A stretch of DNA of 59,158 nt from CAYLYU01 sp964501925 (GTDB lineage: Bacteria > Pseudomonadota > Zetaproteobacteria > Mariprofundales > Mariprofundaceae), in assembly GCA_964501925.1 (NCBI GenBank), contig CAZCTM010000012.1:1-59158 (forward strand), read 5' to 3'. Below the pieces are notes generated by a model. The model was not told where the DNA came from. It made no database searches and worked only from the letters and a program-made list of their open reading frames with translations. Position 1 is the first letter of the stretch. Each line of letters opens with the position of its first letter. Positions 15,652 to 23,560 of the stretch are shown in pieces. Position numbers and translations under genes: made by a program.

Positions 15652-16125
15652 ATGGATGAGCGAATCACGATCAAGCCAGGTGAATGGATTATTACGGAAG
15701 GGAACATTCCCGCCTATTATGTTTACGAGCTGATCAAGGGACGTGTCAGCGTCTACCGTAATGGTTCAAAGGTAAACGAGATCGAGGTCAAGGAAGGAGA
15801 TCCTCCGGTTTTCCTGGGCATTATTTCCGCCATGAGGGATGATCGTGCCAGAGCAGCCTCGGTGAGGACGGAGACCGAGGTCACCGCAGTGATGCATTCA
15901 CTGGATCATATCTGCGGCATCCTCAAGAATGAAATCCCGGCCAACATACGATCGGATATCAACACCATGATTGAAGCCATCCTCACCAAGAACGACATCG
16001 ACAGAATGACCGATCATCTGAAGTCCCTGTCCAAGGTCTCGGTGGATGTCCCTGAGAACCTGCGGGACGAGGCCAAGGCCGTCGTCAATGAGATCATCAA
16101 GCTTTACAAGAAACTGATCCAGTAA
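15652..16125 (+). CDS. Soluble cyclic-nucleotide-binding-fold protein with C-terminal helical tail
   Basis: 157 residues with GGAGG ten bases upstream of the ATG. The first 105 residues form a short Crp-like beta-roll (ITIKPGEWIITEGN, VYELIKGRVSVY). The phosphate cassette reads FLGIISAMRDDRARAASV. The Arg-Ala-Ala part is conserved, but the cassette Glu is Ile. The C-terminal 50 residues are helical (LRDEAKAVVNEIIKLYKKLIQ) and could mediate oligomerisation. No DNA-binding or membrane segment is visible. It may act as a soluble effector paired with the preceding tail-anchored protein (inference). Its stop codon lies one base from that of the convergent SpoIIE phosphatase gene. Confidence 0.7.
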   Translation: MDERITIKPGEWIITEGNIPAYYVYELIKGRVSVYRNGSKVNEIEVKEGDPPVFLGIISAMRDDRARAASVRTETEVTAVMHSLDHICGILKNEIPANIRSDINTMIEAILTKNDIDRMTDHLKSLSKVSVDVPENLRDEAKAVVNEIIKLYKKLIQ

Positions 16126-16126
16126 T

Positions 16127-17416
16127 TCAGCGGTGGTGGGCCAGCGCCATCAGGGTGATATCATCACTCTGAGGGGCGTTTCCCACAAAGTTGCCAAGCG
16201 CATTGCTCAGGTAATCAACACAAGCTCTGGCATTGTCCGGCGCCGCCACAAACCAGGATTGCAGCCTCTCCATGCCGAGCATTTCCCGTTGCTCATTGCA
16301 GGCGTCGGTTACGCCGTCACTGTAGAGCAGCAATGTTTCTCCGGGCTTCAGCAGAAGAGTGTCGCAGTCATAACGGATATCGCTGATGATGCCGATAGGC
16401 GGTCCCAGGGCCCTGTTTTCCTGCCAGACCTGGCGGTTGCGTAAATGAAGCGGAGGCATGTGGCCGGCATTGGCAATCTCCAGTTGGCTGCTTTTTGGGT
16501 CCAGAATCAGCAGCACCATGGTGGCAAACATGCCATTGCTGGTGGTCCGGCACAGTGATGCATTGTATCGACTGAGAATCTCTCCGGCGCTGCCGCCAAG
16601 GTTCATCTCGTACCTCATTTCGTGGATAACGCTGGACATGAGCATGGCCGCCGATACTCCCTTGCCGGAGATGTCCCCCAGAAGATAGGCAATACGCTTA
16701 TCGCTCAGGCGAACCGCGTCAAAGAAATCACCACCCACCTCAAAGGCCGGCTTGATGTGTGTGGCTGCGGAAAAGCCGGAGTTGATCGGGATGACATCAG
16801 GAAGAAACGAGTCTTGGATGGATTTGGCCAGCTGCAAATCATGCTGAAAGAGTTCTTTCTGGATCAGTTGTTCATGGGTGCGGGCGTTGTCAATGGCAAT
16901 GGACGCCATTTGCATCATGGACTCCATCAGTTTCTCGTCCGCTTCGGTAAATTCCCCGTGCAGGCAATTGATCACTTCGGATACACCGATCAATTCACCA
17001 TGCGCGAGCAAAGGCACGCAAATCATGTTGCGGGTGGTGAAATTTGTTTTCCTGTCAAATTCCGGATTGAATCGATCATCGCTGTACACGTCGGATATCC
17101 GTACCGTTTTCAGATGCCGGGCGCACCATCCCGCGATACCACAACCCATTTTGAGCCGGCAAACCTCTTTGAGCTGTTCTTCGTTCTCCCCGGTCGTGGC
17201 ATGGAAAACCAAGTCGCCGGTGTCCTTCTCAAGGAGGAACAGGGAGCAGCTTTCAGCATTCATCAGTAACTCTGTGACCTTCATGATCTGGCGCAAGAGC
17301 GGTTTCAGGTGCAATTCGCCGGATATCAGCCGGTTAATCTCGAGCGCCTTGCGTAGGCGTTCATTTTCACGCTTCAGATACTCTAGAAAATCTGTTTCCT
17401 GGCTTGCGATTTTCAT
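16127..17416 (-). CDS. GAF-domain SpoIIE/PP2C serine phosphatase
   Basis: 429 residues: a short N-terminal coiled coil (FLEYLKRENERLRKALEINR), a GAF domain (about 40-195) and a PP2C-type SpoIIE phosphatase domain (about 205-429). Metal-binding motifs look intact: GGDFFD, GDISGKG, YSDGVTD and SDDITLMAL. Such proteins dephosphorylate anti-sigma-antagonist proteins or other Ser/Thr phosphoproteins in partner-switching pathways. No STAS or anti-sigma kinase gene is nearby, so the substrate is unknown. The ATG at 17416 (GTGGAG upstream) is preferred over a GTG at 17443. It is convergent with the cyclic-nucleotide-binding gene. Confidence 0.9.
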   Translation of the reverse strand: MKIASQETDFLEYLKRENERLRKALEINRLISGELHLKPLLRQIMKVTELLMNAESCSLFLLEKDTGDLVFHATTGENEEQLKEVCRLKMGCGIAGWCARHLKTVRISDVYSDDRFNPEFDRKTNFTTRNMICVPLLAHGELIGVSEVINCLHGEFTEADEKLMESMMQMASIAIDNARTHEQLIQKELFQHDLQLAKSIQDSFLPDVIPINSGFSAATHIKPAFEVGGDFFDAVRLSDKRIAYLLGDISGKGVSAAMLMSSVIHEMRYEMNLGGSAGEILSRYNASLCRTTSNGMFATMVLLILDPKSSQLEIANAGHMPPLHLRNRQVWQENRALGPPIGIISDIRYDCDTLLLKPGETLLLYSDGVTDACNEQREMLGMERLQSWFVAAPDNARACVDYLSNALGNFVGNAPQSDDITLMALAHHR

Positions 17417-17527
17417 ACTGACTCCACTATCCCAGGTCTTCACCGCCGAAAAAAGAGGATATCACAAGCGTAAGCGGGCGCCAGAGCCAACATTGGATGC
17501 AAGAAATTGACAGGACACATTCTGTAA

Positions 17528-17980
17528 CTAGGTAGTGAGCAATGGCATTGATTTTCCAAACCTGCTGATGCTAATCAGGCGGCCACAGGCATCATTCTCA
17601 ACACACTCCAGTTTGATATGGATGGCATGATCCGGCAGCAGGCCGGGGGCGCGTTCCGGCCACTCGATGATGCTGATCCAGGGTGGTGAGAAATATTCGC
17701 GTACGCCAAGCATCTCGATCTCATCGGCATCTTCAAGCCGGTACCAGTCCATGTGGGCCACCTTGCAATCCCTGCCGTCGTAGGTCTGGATAAGCGTAAA
17801 GGTAGGGCTGGGCATCACCTTGTCGCTGACACCGAGTCCCCGCATGAGGGCCCGGGCAAAGACGCTTTTTCCCGCACCCAGTTCCCCCTGGAGGGCAATC
17901 ACGTCGCCCTGCTTGAGGCTTGAAGCCAGAGCCCGGCCGCAGGCCCGTGTCTCCTCCTCACTGTTCAGCCGAAATGGCAT
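17528..17980 (-). CDS. tsaE: tRNA threonylcarbamoyladenosine biosynthesis ATPase TsaE
   Basis: 150 residues, the usual family length. TsaE is the ATPase that works with TsaB and TsaD to make the t6A modification at position 37 of ANN-decoding tRNAs. A Walker A motif GELGAGKS sits at residues 32-39. It is followed by the family segments SPTFTLIQTYDG, HMDWYRLEDADEIEMLG and ISIIEWPERAPGLLP. Transcribed just after the CBS-domain gene with a 16-base gap, so the two are probably cotranscribed, perhaps with thiC upstream. The ribosome binding site is weak. Confidence 0.95.
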   Translation of the reverse strand: MPFRLNSEEETRACGRALASSLKQGDVIALQGELGAGKSVFARALMRGLGVSDKVMPSPTFTLIQTYDGRDCKVAHMDWYRLEDADEIEMLGVREYFSPPWISIIEWPERAPGLLPDHAIHIKLECVENDACGRLISISRFGKSMPLLTT

Positions 17981-17996
17981 GGGATCTAATTATATG

Positions 17997-18455
17997 TCAG
18001 TCGGTTTCTTTTTTTGCCATCGCAGTGATGAGATCGTGCTTGGAGATCATGCCGAGGATGGTATCCCCTTCAACGACGGGAAGATGGTGGATATCGTGTT
18101 CAGCCATCAGTGTTGCCACTTCACTGATATCCGCTTCAGGTCCTATGGTCTTCACCTCCCTGAGGCCCAGATCGGCGGCTGTCATGGCCTGCAGGCGCTC
18201 TAACTCACGTTCAAATCGGGCTTCACCAAGCGGGATCACCATGTCGAAGATGGCAATGGCGGTCGGGATGTGAAGATTTTGCTGTTGCTCGACAAGGTCC
18301 GTCTCGGTAATCACCCCCATCAAGCGATCCTCATCGTCGAGGACCAGCATACCGGAGATATCTTCCTCGCTGAAACGCCTGGCGATGTCCTGGATACTGG
18401 TATCCAGGCGGCAATGAGGAGGATCAGGGTTCATGATGTCACGTGCCTTAAGCAT
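17997..18455 (-). CDS. Tandem CBS-domain protein
   Basis: 152 residues, essentially two CBS motifs (about 5-60 and 90-150) in one Bateman module, with no fused enzyme. The motif DISGMLVLDDEDRLMGVITETDLV is split here as the first CBS and HDIHHLPVVEGDTILGMISKHDLI-like residues as the second. Such proteins sense adenylates or SAM. The ATG at 18455 has AAGGAG upstream. It lies 56 bases after thiC and 16 before tsaE. The function is not defined by context. Confidence 0.85.
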   Translation of the reverse strand: MLKARDIMNPDPPHCRLDTSIQDIARRFSEEDISGMLVLDDEDRLMGVITETDLVEQQQNLHIPTAIAIFDMVIPLGEARFERELERLQAMTAADLGLREVKTIGPEADISEVATLMAEHDIHHLPVVEGDTILGMISKHDLITAMAKKETD

Positions 18456-18511
18456 GGTTACTCCTTGAGAATTCATCTGCGCTCCAATGTCTGGCAAAAC
18501 CGCCTGACCAG

Positions 18512-20371
18512 TCAGACCTTCCGGTACAGCTTCCCTCCTGTTTCAAGAAACTCCTCCGACTTCTCCTGCATTCCCTGGGCAAGAATCTCCTCTTCGCTGA
18601 CCCCCTCTTCTGCCGCCATGTCGCGCAATTCCTGCGTAATCTTCATTGAGCAGAATTTCGGGCCACACATGGAGCAGAAGTGTGCCACCTTGGCGGCCTC
18701 CTTGGGCAGGGTTTCGTCATGAAAATTCCGGGCCGTGTCCGGATCAAGTGACAGGTTGAACTGATCCTGCCAGCGGAATTCGAATCTGGCCTTCGAGAGC
18801 GCATTGTCCCTGGCCTGGGCGCCCGGATGACCCTTGGCCAGGTCAGCAGCATGGGCGGCGATCTTGTAGGTGATGACCCCGGTCTTCACGTCATCCCGAT
18901 TTGGCAATCCGAGGTGTTCCTTGGGCGTGACATAGCAGAGCATGGCACAGCCATACCAGCCAATCTGGGCGGCGCCAATGGCGGAGGTGATGTGATCGTA
19001 ACCGGGGGCAATATCCGTGGTTAAGGGTCCAAGCGTGTAGAACGGTGCCTCCCCGCAGCATTCCAGCTGCTTGTCCATGTTTTCCCTGATCATCTGCATG
19101 GGAACATGGCCGGGGCCTTCAATCATGGTCTGGACATCATGCTTCCAGGCGATCCGGGTGAGTTCTCCCAGGGTTTCCAGCTCCGCAAACTGGGCGTCAT
19201 CGTTCGCGTCCGCGATGGCTCCGGGTCGAAGCCCGTCACCAAGGCTGAAGGCAATGTCATAGGCCTTCATGATCTCACAGATCTCTTCGAAATGGGTGTA
19301 GAGGAAGTTTTCCTGATGGTGGGCGAGGCACCATTTCGCCAGAATGGATCCGCCCCGTGAAACAATGCCGGCAACCCGCCTGGCTGTCAGCGGCACGTGG
19401 GCCAGCCGGACACCGGCATGGATGGTGAAGTAGTCCACCCCCTGCTCCGCCTGCTCGATAAGCGTGTCACGAAAGACCTCCCAGCTGAGATCCTCGGCCA
19501 CTCCACCCACCTTCTCCAGGGCCTGATAGATGGGTACGGTTCCAATGGGGACGGGAGAATTTCGAATGATCCATTCCCTGGTTTCATGGATATTGGGACC
19601 CGTGGAAAGGTCCATCACGGTATCCGCACCCCAGCGGATGGCCCAGGTCATTTTCTCCACCTCTTCCTCAATGGTCGACGTGATGGCCGAATTGCCGATA
19701 TTGGCGTTGATTTTTACCAGAAAGTTACGACCGATGATCACGGGCTCCAGTTCCGGATGGTTGATGTTGGCCGGGATGATCGCGCGTCCGCGGGCTATCT
19801 CGCTTCGAACAAACTCGGGGGTGATTACGGGAGGGATGGAGGCGCCAAAGCCTTCCCCGGCGTGCTGATCACCGATCTCACGCAGAAATTCCCGCTTCTG
19901 GTTTTCCCGGATGGCCACAAACTCCATCTCCGGTGTAATAATGCCCTGTCGGGCATAATGCATCTGGCTGACGTTTCTGCCGGGCCTGGCGCGGCGCTTT
20001 TTATTTCGAGATGCAAAGCGAAGGAGCGCAAGGGACGGATCAGACGCGCGGCTCTTGGTGTACTCGGATGATGTGTCCTCAAGAAGGATGGTGTCATCTC
20101 GTTCCTCAATCCACCTGTTTCTGACAGGAGGAAGCCCCAGTTTGACGTCAATGACAACGTCCGGATCGGTGTACGGACCTGAAGTGTCATAGACCAGAAT
20201 CGGGGCGTTGGGTTCTTCACCCCGGGAGGTCTGTGTTGGTGTCAGCAAAATCTCCCGCATGGGTACGCGGATATCATTTCTGGAACCCTTAATATACACC
20301 TTCCGGGAGCCGGGTAGCGGCTGGCAGCATTCTTCCAGATTTGAAAGTGCCCTTATTTCCTTCTGTTTCAT
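18512..20371 (-). CDS. thiC: Phosphomethylpyrimidine synthase ThiC
   Basis: 619 residues, the length of the proteobacterial long form. A radical-SAM enzyme that rearranges aminoimidazole ribotide to the hydroxymethylpyrimidine phosphate half of thiamine. The non-canonical cluster-binding triad CX2CX4C is visible as Cys566, Cys569 and Cys574 in CSMCGPKFC. The N-terminal ThiC-associated region and the MHYARQGIITPEMEFVAIREN block are typical. The start has GGAGG five bases upstream. The roughly 96 bases to the divergent ygfZ hold no recognisable TPP riboswitch, and no other thi gene is in the window. Confidence 0.97.
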   Translation of the reverse strand: MKQKEIRALSNLEECCQPLPGSRKVYIKGSRNDIRVPMREILLTPTQTSRGEEPNAPILVYDTSGPYTDPDVVIDVKLGLPPVRNRWIEERDDTILLEDTSSEYTKSRASDPSLALLRFASRNKKRRARPGRNVSQMHYARQGIITPEMEFVAIRENQKREFLREIGDQHAGEGFGASIPPVITPEFVRSEIARGRAIIPANINHPELEPVIIGRNFLVKINANIGNSAITSTIEEEVEKMTWAIRWGADTVMDLSTGPNIHETREWIIRNSPVPIGTVPIYQALEKVGGVAEDLSWEVFRDTLIEQAEQGVDYFTIHAGVRLAHVPLTARRVAGIVSRGGSILAKWCLAHHQENFLYTHFEEICEIMKAYDIAFSLGDGLRPGAIADANDDAQFAELETLGELTRIAWKHDVQTMIEGPGHVPMQMIRENMDKQLECCGEAPFYTLGPLTTDIAPGYDHITSAIGAAQIGWYGCAMLCYVTPKEHLGLPNRDDVKTGVITYKIAAHAADLAKGHPGAQARDNALSKARFEFRWQDQFNLSLDPDTARNFHDETLPKEAAKVAHFCSMCGPKFCSMKITQELRDMAAEEGVSEEEILAQGMQEKSEEFLETGGKLYRKV

Positions 20372-20467
20372 TCAACCTCCACGGATTCTTGCCTGATGAT
20401 TCCTGTCGCGCCAATATACCTGACAATTCCGCTCGGATATAGTGGATGCTCAGGAGTGATATCGAAC

Positions 20468-21421
20468 ATGCCTTTACGTGAATTGTCCAGTTCCGATCAT
20501 GCCGAACTCAAAGAGGGTTATCTTAGCAGTTCTCTTGACCAGCTTCATGTGGTAAAGGTCTCAGGGCCAAAGATTCTGGATTACCTGCAAGGTCAGATCA
20601 CCCAGGATATCCGATTGCTCTCGGATCGACGGGGGATTTATGCCGCAGTCCTGACTCCATCCGGAAAAATGGTCAGTGATGTGTACATGATGATGGTAAA
20701 TGGCGGGGAGGTTCTGATGTTTGCCGAGAAGGATCATGCGGGCAGACTGGTGGAGCGATTAAGGCGATTCTCACTGGGATATGAGGCGCATATTGGTGTG
20801 GCTGATGATCTCGCTGTACTTTCGGTTCAGGGTCACAGGACAGACGCAGCCCTGTCCAGTGCGGAATTGCCCCTTCCCGGACGCGATCCCCTTGCCACAT
20901 CCGTTGACCCTGACAGAGACATCCTTGTCATGAGAGTGCCCATGGCCGCCTCGGATGGTGTCTGGCTGGTGCTCCCCGGAGATCAGGCACGCCATTGGCT
21001 AGGCAAACTTGGTCATCTTACGGATGAAAACTGTATGGACGCGGCCAGAATCCTCCGCGGATTTCCACGCTTTGGCATCGATGTTGCGGAGGGTTCCTAT
21101 CCGCTGAATGCCAACTTCGTTGAGCGGCAGGGCGTATCCTTTGACAAGGGCTGCTATGTCGGCCAGGAAATCACAAGCCGCATGCGCTGGCGGGGGAAGG
21201 TCAGGCATCGTCTCTATCGTGTACGAATGACCTCGCCGCCGGCAAGCGTGCCGACTGACGTTCGAACGCGTGTTCCCGTGGGCAAGATCAGCAGCCTCAC
21301 AAGGACCCCTGATGGTCACTATGCCGGTATTGCCACTCTGCGCATCGAGACCGTGGAGCAACATCAATCCATGTCTGCTCATGACGGAGGTCAGGTTGAG
21401 GTGATGGATGTCATCTCATGA
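20468..21421 (+). CDS. ygfZ: Folate-dependent Fe-S/tRNA-modification protein YgfZ
   Basis: 317 residues from the ATG at 20468, with CAGGAG some bases upstream. A GcvT-like folate-binding protein that assists repair or assembly of certain Fe-S enzymes and tRNA thiomethylation. The diagnostic motif KGCYVGQE is present in FDKGCYVGQEITSRM, and the N-terminal LDYLQGQITQDI block is typical. An in-frame ATG at 20396 would extend into the thiC leader and is less likely. The following gene overlaps its end by 14 bases. Confidence 0.93.
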   Translation: MPLRELSSSDHAELKEGYLSSSLDQLHVVKVSGPKILDYLQGQITQDIRLLSDRRGIYAAVLTPSGKMVSDVYMMMVNGGEVLMFAEKDHAGRLVERLRRFSLGYEAHIGVADDLAVLSVQGHRTDAALSSAELPLPGRDPLATSVDPDRDILVMRVPMAASDGVWLVLPGDQARHWLGKLGHLTDENCMDAARILRGFPRFGIDVAEGSYPLNANFVERQGVSFDKGCYVGQEITSRMRWRGKVRHRLYRVRMTSPPASVPTDVRTRVPVGKISSLTRTPDGHYAGIATLRIETVEQHQSMSAHDGGQVEVMDVIS

Positions 21422-21689
21422 TCGCCACAGCCTGTTCATCTGGTATGTGGGAAGCCCGGATCTGCTCACCGATCTGAGAGAATGGCTGATCCATTTACGG
21501 GAGCTGACAGGTTACCACGGAACGCTTTACTTGCGGGAAACGAAGGGGGAAACAACTTACATGGAGGTGTTTCATGCAGTAGGCTTGGACGCTCAGGAGC
21601 GGATCGAACAACTGGCCGCAAGACGGCCCTGCTTTGAGCACGTTCATCGCCACTGTGAAGCCTTCACCCCGGACAAGGAAATCCCATGA
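21408..21689 (+). CDS. DUF4936 family protein
   Basis: 93 residues with GAGGTG before the ATG. The sequence (FIWYVGSPDLLTDL, YLRETKGETTYMEVF, RPCFEHVHRHCEAF) matches my memory of DUF4936, a small family of unknown function usually found beside ygfZ and hemF. It overlaps ygfZ by 14 bases and ends in an ATGA overlap with hemF, so the three genes are translationally coupled. A role linked to heme or folate metabolism is only guilt by association. Confidence 0.75.
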   Translation: MSSHDRHSLFIWYVGSPDLLTDLREWLIHLRELTGYHGTLYLRETKGETTYMEVFHAVGLDAQERIEQLAARRPCFEHVHRHCEAFTPDKEIP

Positions 21690-22504
21690 CATTCACTGAT
21701 CAACCCATACGTAAACGAGCAGCGGATTACTTCCAGGATCTGCGAGACCGAATCTGCGCGGCATTCGAGTCCCTGGATACTGCCAGATTTGAGCGCAAGG
21801 CGTGGCGACGCGAGGATGGGGGTGGAGGCGTCATGTCCGTAATGCGTGGTCAGGTCTTTGAAAAGGTGGGCGTGAATTTTTCCGAGGTCTATGGCACGTT
21901 GTCCGATGAATTCCGGAAACAGATTCCCGGGGCTGCCGGGACGGGTGAGTTTTACGCCTGCGGCATCTCGCTGGTTGCCCACATGCGCAATCCCAAGGTG
22001 CCAGCCGTACACATGAATCTACGCAGAATCGAGACGACGAAAGGCTGGTTTGGAGGGGGGACGGATCTTACACCCTACTTTCCCTTTCCGGAGGATACGG
22101 AGCTTTTTCATGCGCGTCTGAAGGCGGCATGTGACAGGTTTGATCCCGAATACTATCCCCGCTTCAAGGCCTGGTGCGATCGCTACTTCTTTCTCCCACA
22201 CCGCAACGAACCCAGAGGTGCTGGAGGGATTTTCTTTGACAATCTCGATTCGGGGGATCCGGAAAGGGATTTCGAGTTTGTCCGGGCGGTGGGTGAGACG
22301 TTTCTGGGAGTCTACCCGGAAATTGTTGAACGGCGCAGGGCTGAACCCTATACAGACAAGGATCGGGAATATCAGTTGATTCGCCGTGGTCGCTACGTGG
22401 AGTTCAATCTGATCTATGACCGGGGTACCATTTTCGGACTGAAAACGGGGGGCAATACCGAGGCCATTCTGATGTCGATGCCGCCTGAGGTGCGCTGGCC
22501 CTAG
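21686..22504 (+). CDS. hemF: Oxygen-dependent coproporphyrinogen III oxidase HemF, short C-terminus
   Basis: 272 residues. Catalyses the oxidative decarboxylation of coproporphyrinogen III to protoporphyrinogen IX in heme synthesis. Family blocks are clear: GGGVMSVMRGQVFEKVGVN, FGGGTDLTPYFPF and RRGRYVEFNLIYDRGT-like sequence, with the conserved GxxTGGNTEAILMSMPP near the end. It stops at MSMPPEVRWP, about 27 residues shorter than E. coli HemF (299), whose tail continues with a WE/Y-rich segment. No frame-shifted continuation is seen in the next 90 bases, so this looks like a natural truncation. It starts by ATGA overlap with the DUF4936 gene. Confidence 0.93.
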   Translation: MTFTDQPIRKRAADYFQDLRDRICAAFESLDTARFERKAWRREDGGGGVMSVMRGQVFEKVGVNFSEVYGTLSDEFRKQIPGAAGTGEFYACGISLVAHMRNPKVPAVHMNLRRIETTKGWFGGGTDLTPYFPFPEDTELFHARLKAACDRFDPEYYPRFKAWCDRYFFLPHRNEPRGAGGIFFDNLDSGDPERDFEFVRAVGETFLGVYPEIVERRRAEPYTDKDREYQLIRRGRYVEFNLIYDRGTIFGLKTGGNTEAILMSMPPEVRWP

Positions 22505-22506
22505 CG

Positions 22507-22524
22507 CTTGCGGTTGCCCGCAAG
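22507..22524 (+). terminator. Hairpin after hemF, weak terminator candidate
   Basis: CTTGCGG (22507-22513), a four-base loop and CCGCAAG (22518-22524) make a 7-bp GC-rich stem just past the hemF stop. No T tract follows, so it is at best a weak intrinsic terminator or an mRNA 3' stabiliser. Confidence 0.35.
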
Positions 22525-22591
22525 GACCGGTCATCCTATCTTCCCGGTCAAGGCAAGGAGATGTTATGAGTATGCTGGCCAGTAAATTGGG

Positions 22592-23560
22592 GTGTCCTTG
22601 ATTCTTTCCCTGATTGCAGTCCTTTCTGGCTTTATCATCCTTGTCTGGGGAGCCGACCGCTTCGTCAACGGCGCGGCCGCCACTGCCCGTAACCTGGGCG
22701 TTTCACCGATGATCATCGGATTGACCGTCGTGGGTTTCGGGACCTCCGCGCCTGAACTTCTGGTTTCGGGCATGGCCGCCTGGGCAGGCAATCCCGGTCT
22801 GTCGATCGGCAATGCGCTGGGTTCGAACATCGCCAACATCGGTCTGATTCTCGGCACCACCGCCCTAATCGTGCCATTAACGGTCCAGTCGGAAACCCTC
22901 AAGAGAGAGCTTCCGATTCTCCTGATCACGATGTTGGCTACCCTGTCCCTGATGCTTGACGGGAACCTGAGCAGGATTGATGGTTTTCTGCTGCTCGGGG
23001 GTCTTCTGGCCATGCTCGTCGGTGTCGTGATCCTGGGCAGGAAAAGCCGGCGGGAAGACCCCCTTGAGAGTGAGTTTGAGGCCGAAATTCCAGCTCGCAT
23101 GTCAATGAAGTGGGCGATTATCTGGCTGATCATCGGCCTTGTCTGCCTCCTTGGCAGCTCCCGCTTGCTTGTGTGGGGTGCGGTTAATATTGCCCACGCC
23201 TTGGGGGTCAGCGATCTGGTCATTGGCCTGACCGTCGTGGCCATCGGAACCAGCCTGCCGGAACTGGCCGCCTCCATCATGAGCGCCCTGAAAAACGAAC
23301 ATGATATCGCCATTGGAAATGTCATCGGTTCCAACATGTTCAATCTTCTGGGCGTGCTTGGTCTGCCGGGGGTGATCCATCCGGGAGAGTTTGACCCCGA
23401 GGCACTGCTGAGGGACTTCCCCGTCATGATCGGTCTGAGTCTGATCCTGTTTGCCACCGCTTACGCATGGAACGGCCCTGGCCGTATCCGGCGCCTTGAA
23501 GGAGCGATTTTACTGGCGTGTTTTGTTTCCTACCAGTTCTGGCTTTATTTCAGCAACTAG
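22592..23560 (+). CDS. Calcium/sodium antiporter (YrbG/CaxA-like)
   Basis: 322 residues with about ten hydrophobic segments in two homologous halves. Each half carries the exchanger alpha-repeat: GLTVVGFGTSAPELLVS followed by GNALGSNIANI, and GLTVVAIGTSLPELAAS followed by GNVIGSNMFNL. These Ser/Pro/Glu and Asn residues bind Ca2+ and Na+ in the family. It moves cations across the inner membrane, probably Ca2+ out in exchange for Na+. The start is GTG 22592 or TTG 22598; both lie near a GGGG run. Its stop codon shares CTAG with the convergent sixA stop. The E. coli name yrbG is not assigned with certainty. Confidence 0.9.
   Translation: MSLILSLIAVLSGFIILVWGADRFVNGAAATARNLGVSPMIIGLTVVGFGTSAPELLVSGMAAWAGNPGLSIGNALGSNIANIGLILGTTALIVPLTVQSETLKRELPILLITMLATLSLMLDGNLSRIDGFLLLGGLLAMLVGVVILGRKSRREDPLESEFEAEIPARMSMKWAIIWLIIGLVCLLGSSRLLVWGAVNIAHALGVSDLVIGLTVVAIGTSLPELAASIMSALKNEHDIAIGNVIGSNMFNLLGVLGLPGVIHPGEFDPEALLRDFPVMIGLSLILFATAYAWNGPGRIRRLEGAILLACFVSYQFWLYFSN

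Noticed and set aside
20372..20468. TPP riboswitch before thiC
   Set aside because: Conserved thi-box segments are not seen on the minus strand in this interval.
22564..23457. 297-codon minus-strand frame opposite the Ca/Na exchanger
   Set aside because: Antisense to a conserved exchanger with clear alpha-repeats; the reverse translation is Arg/Ser-rich noise.
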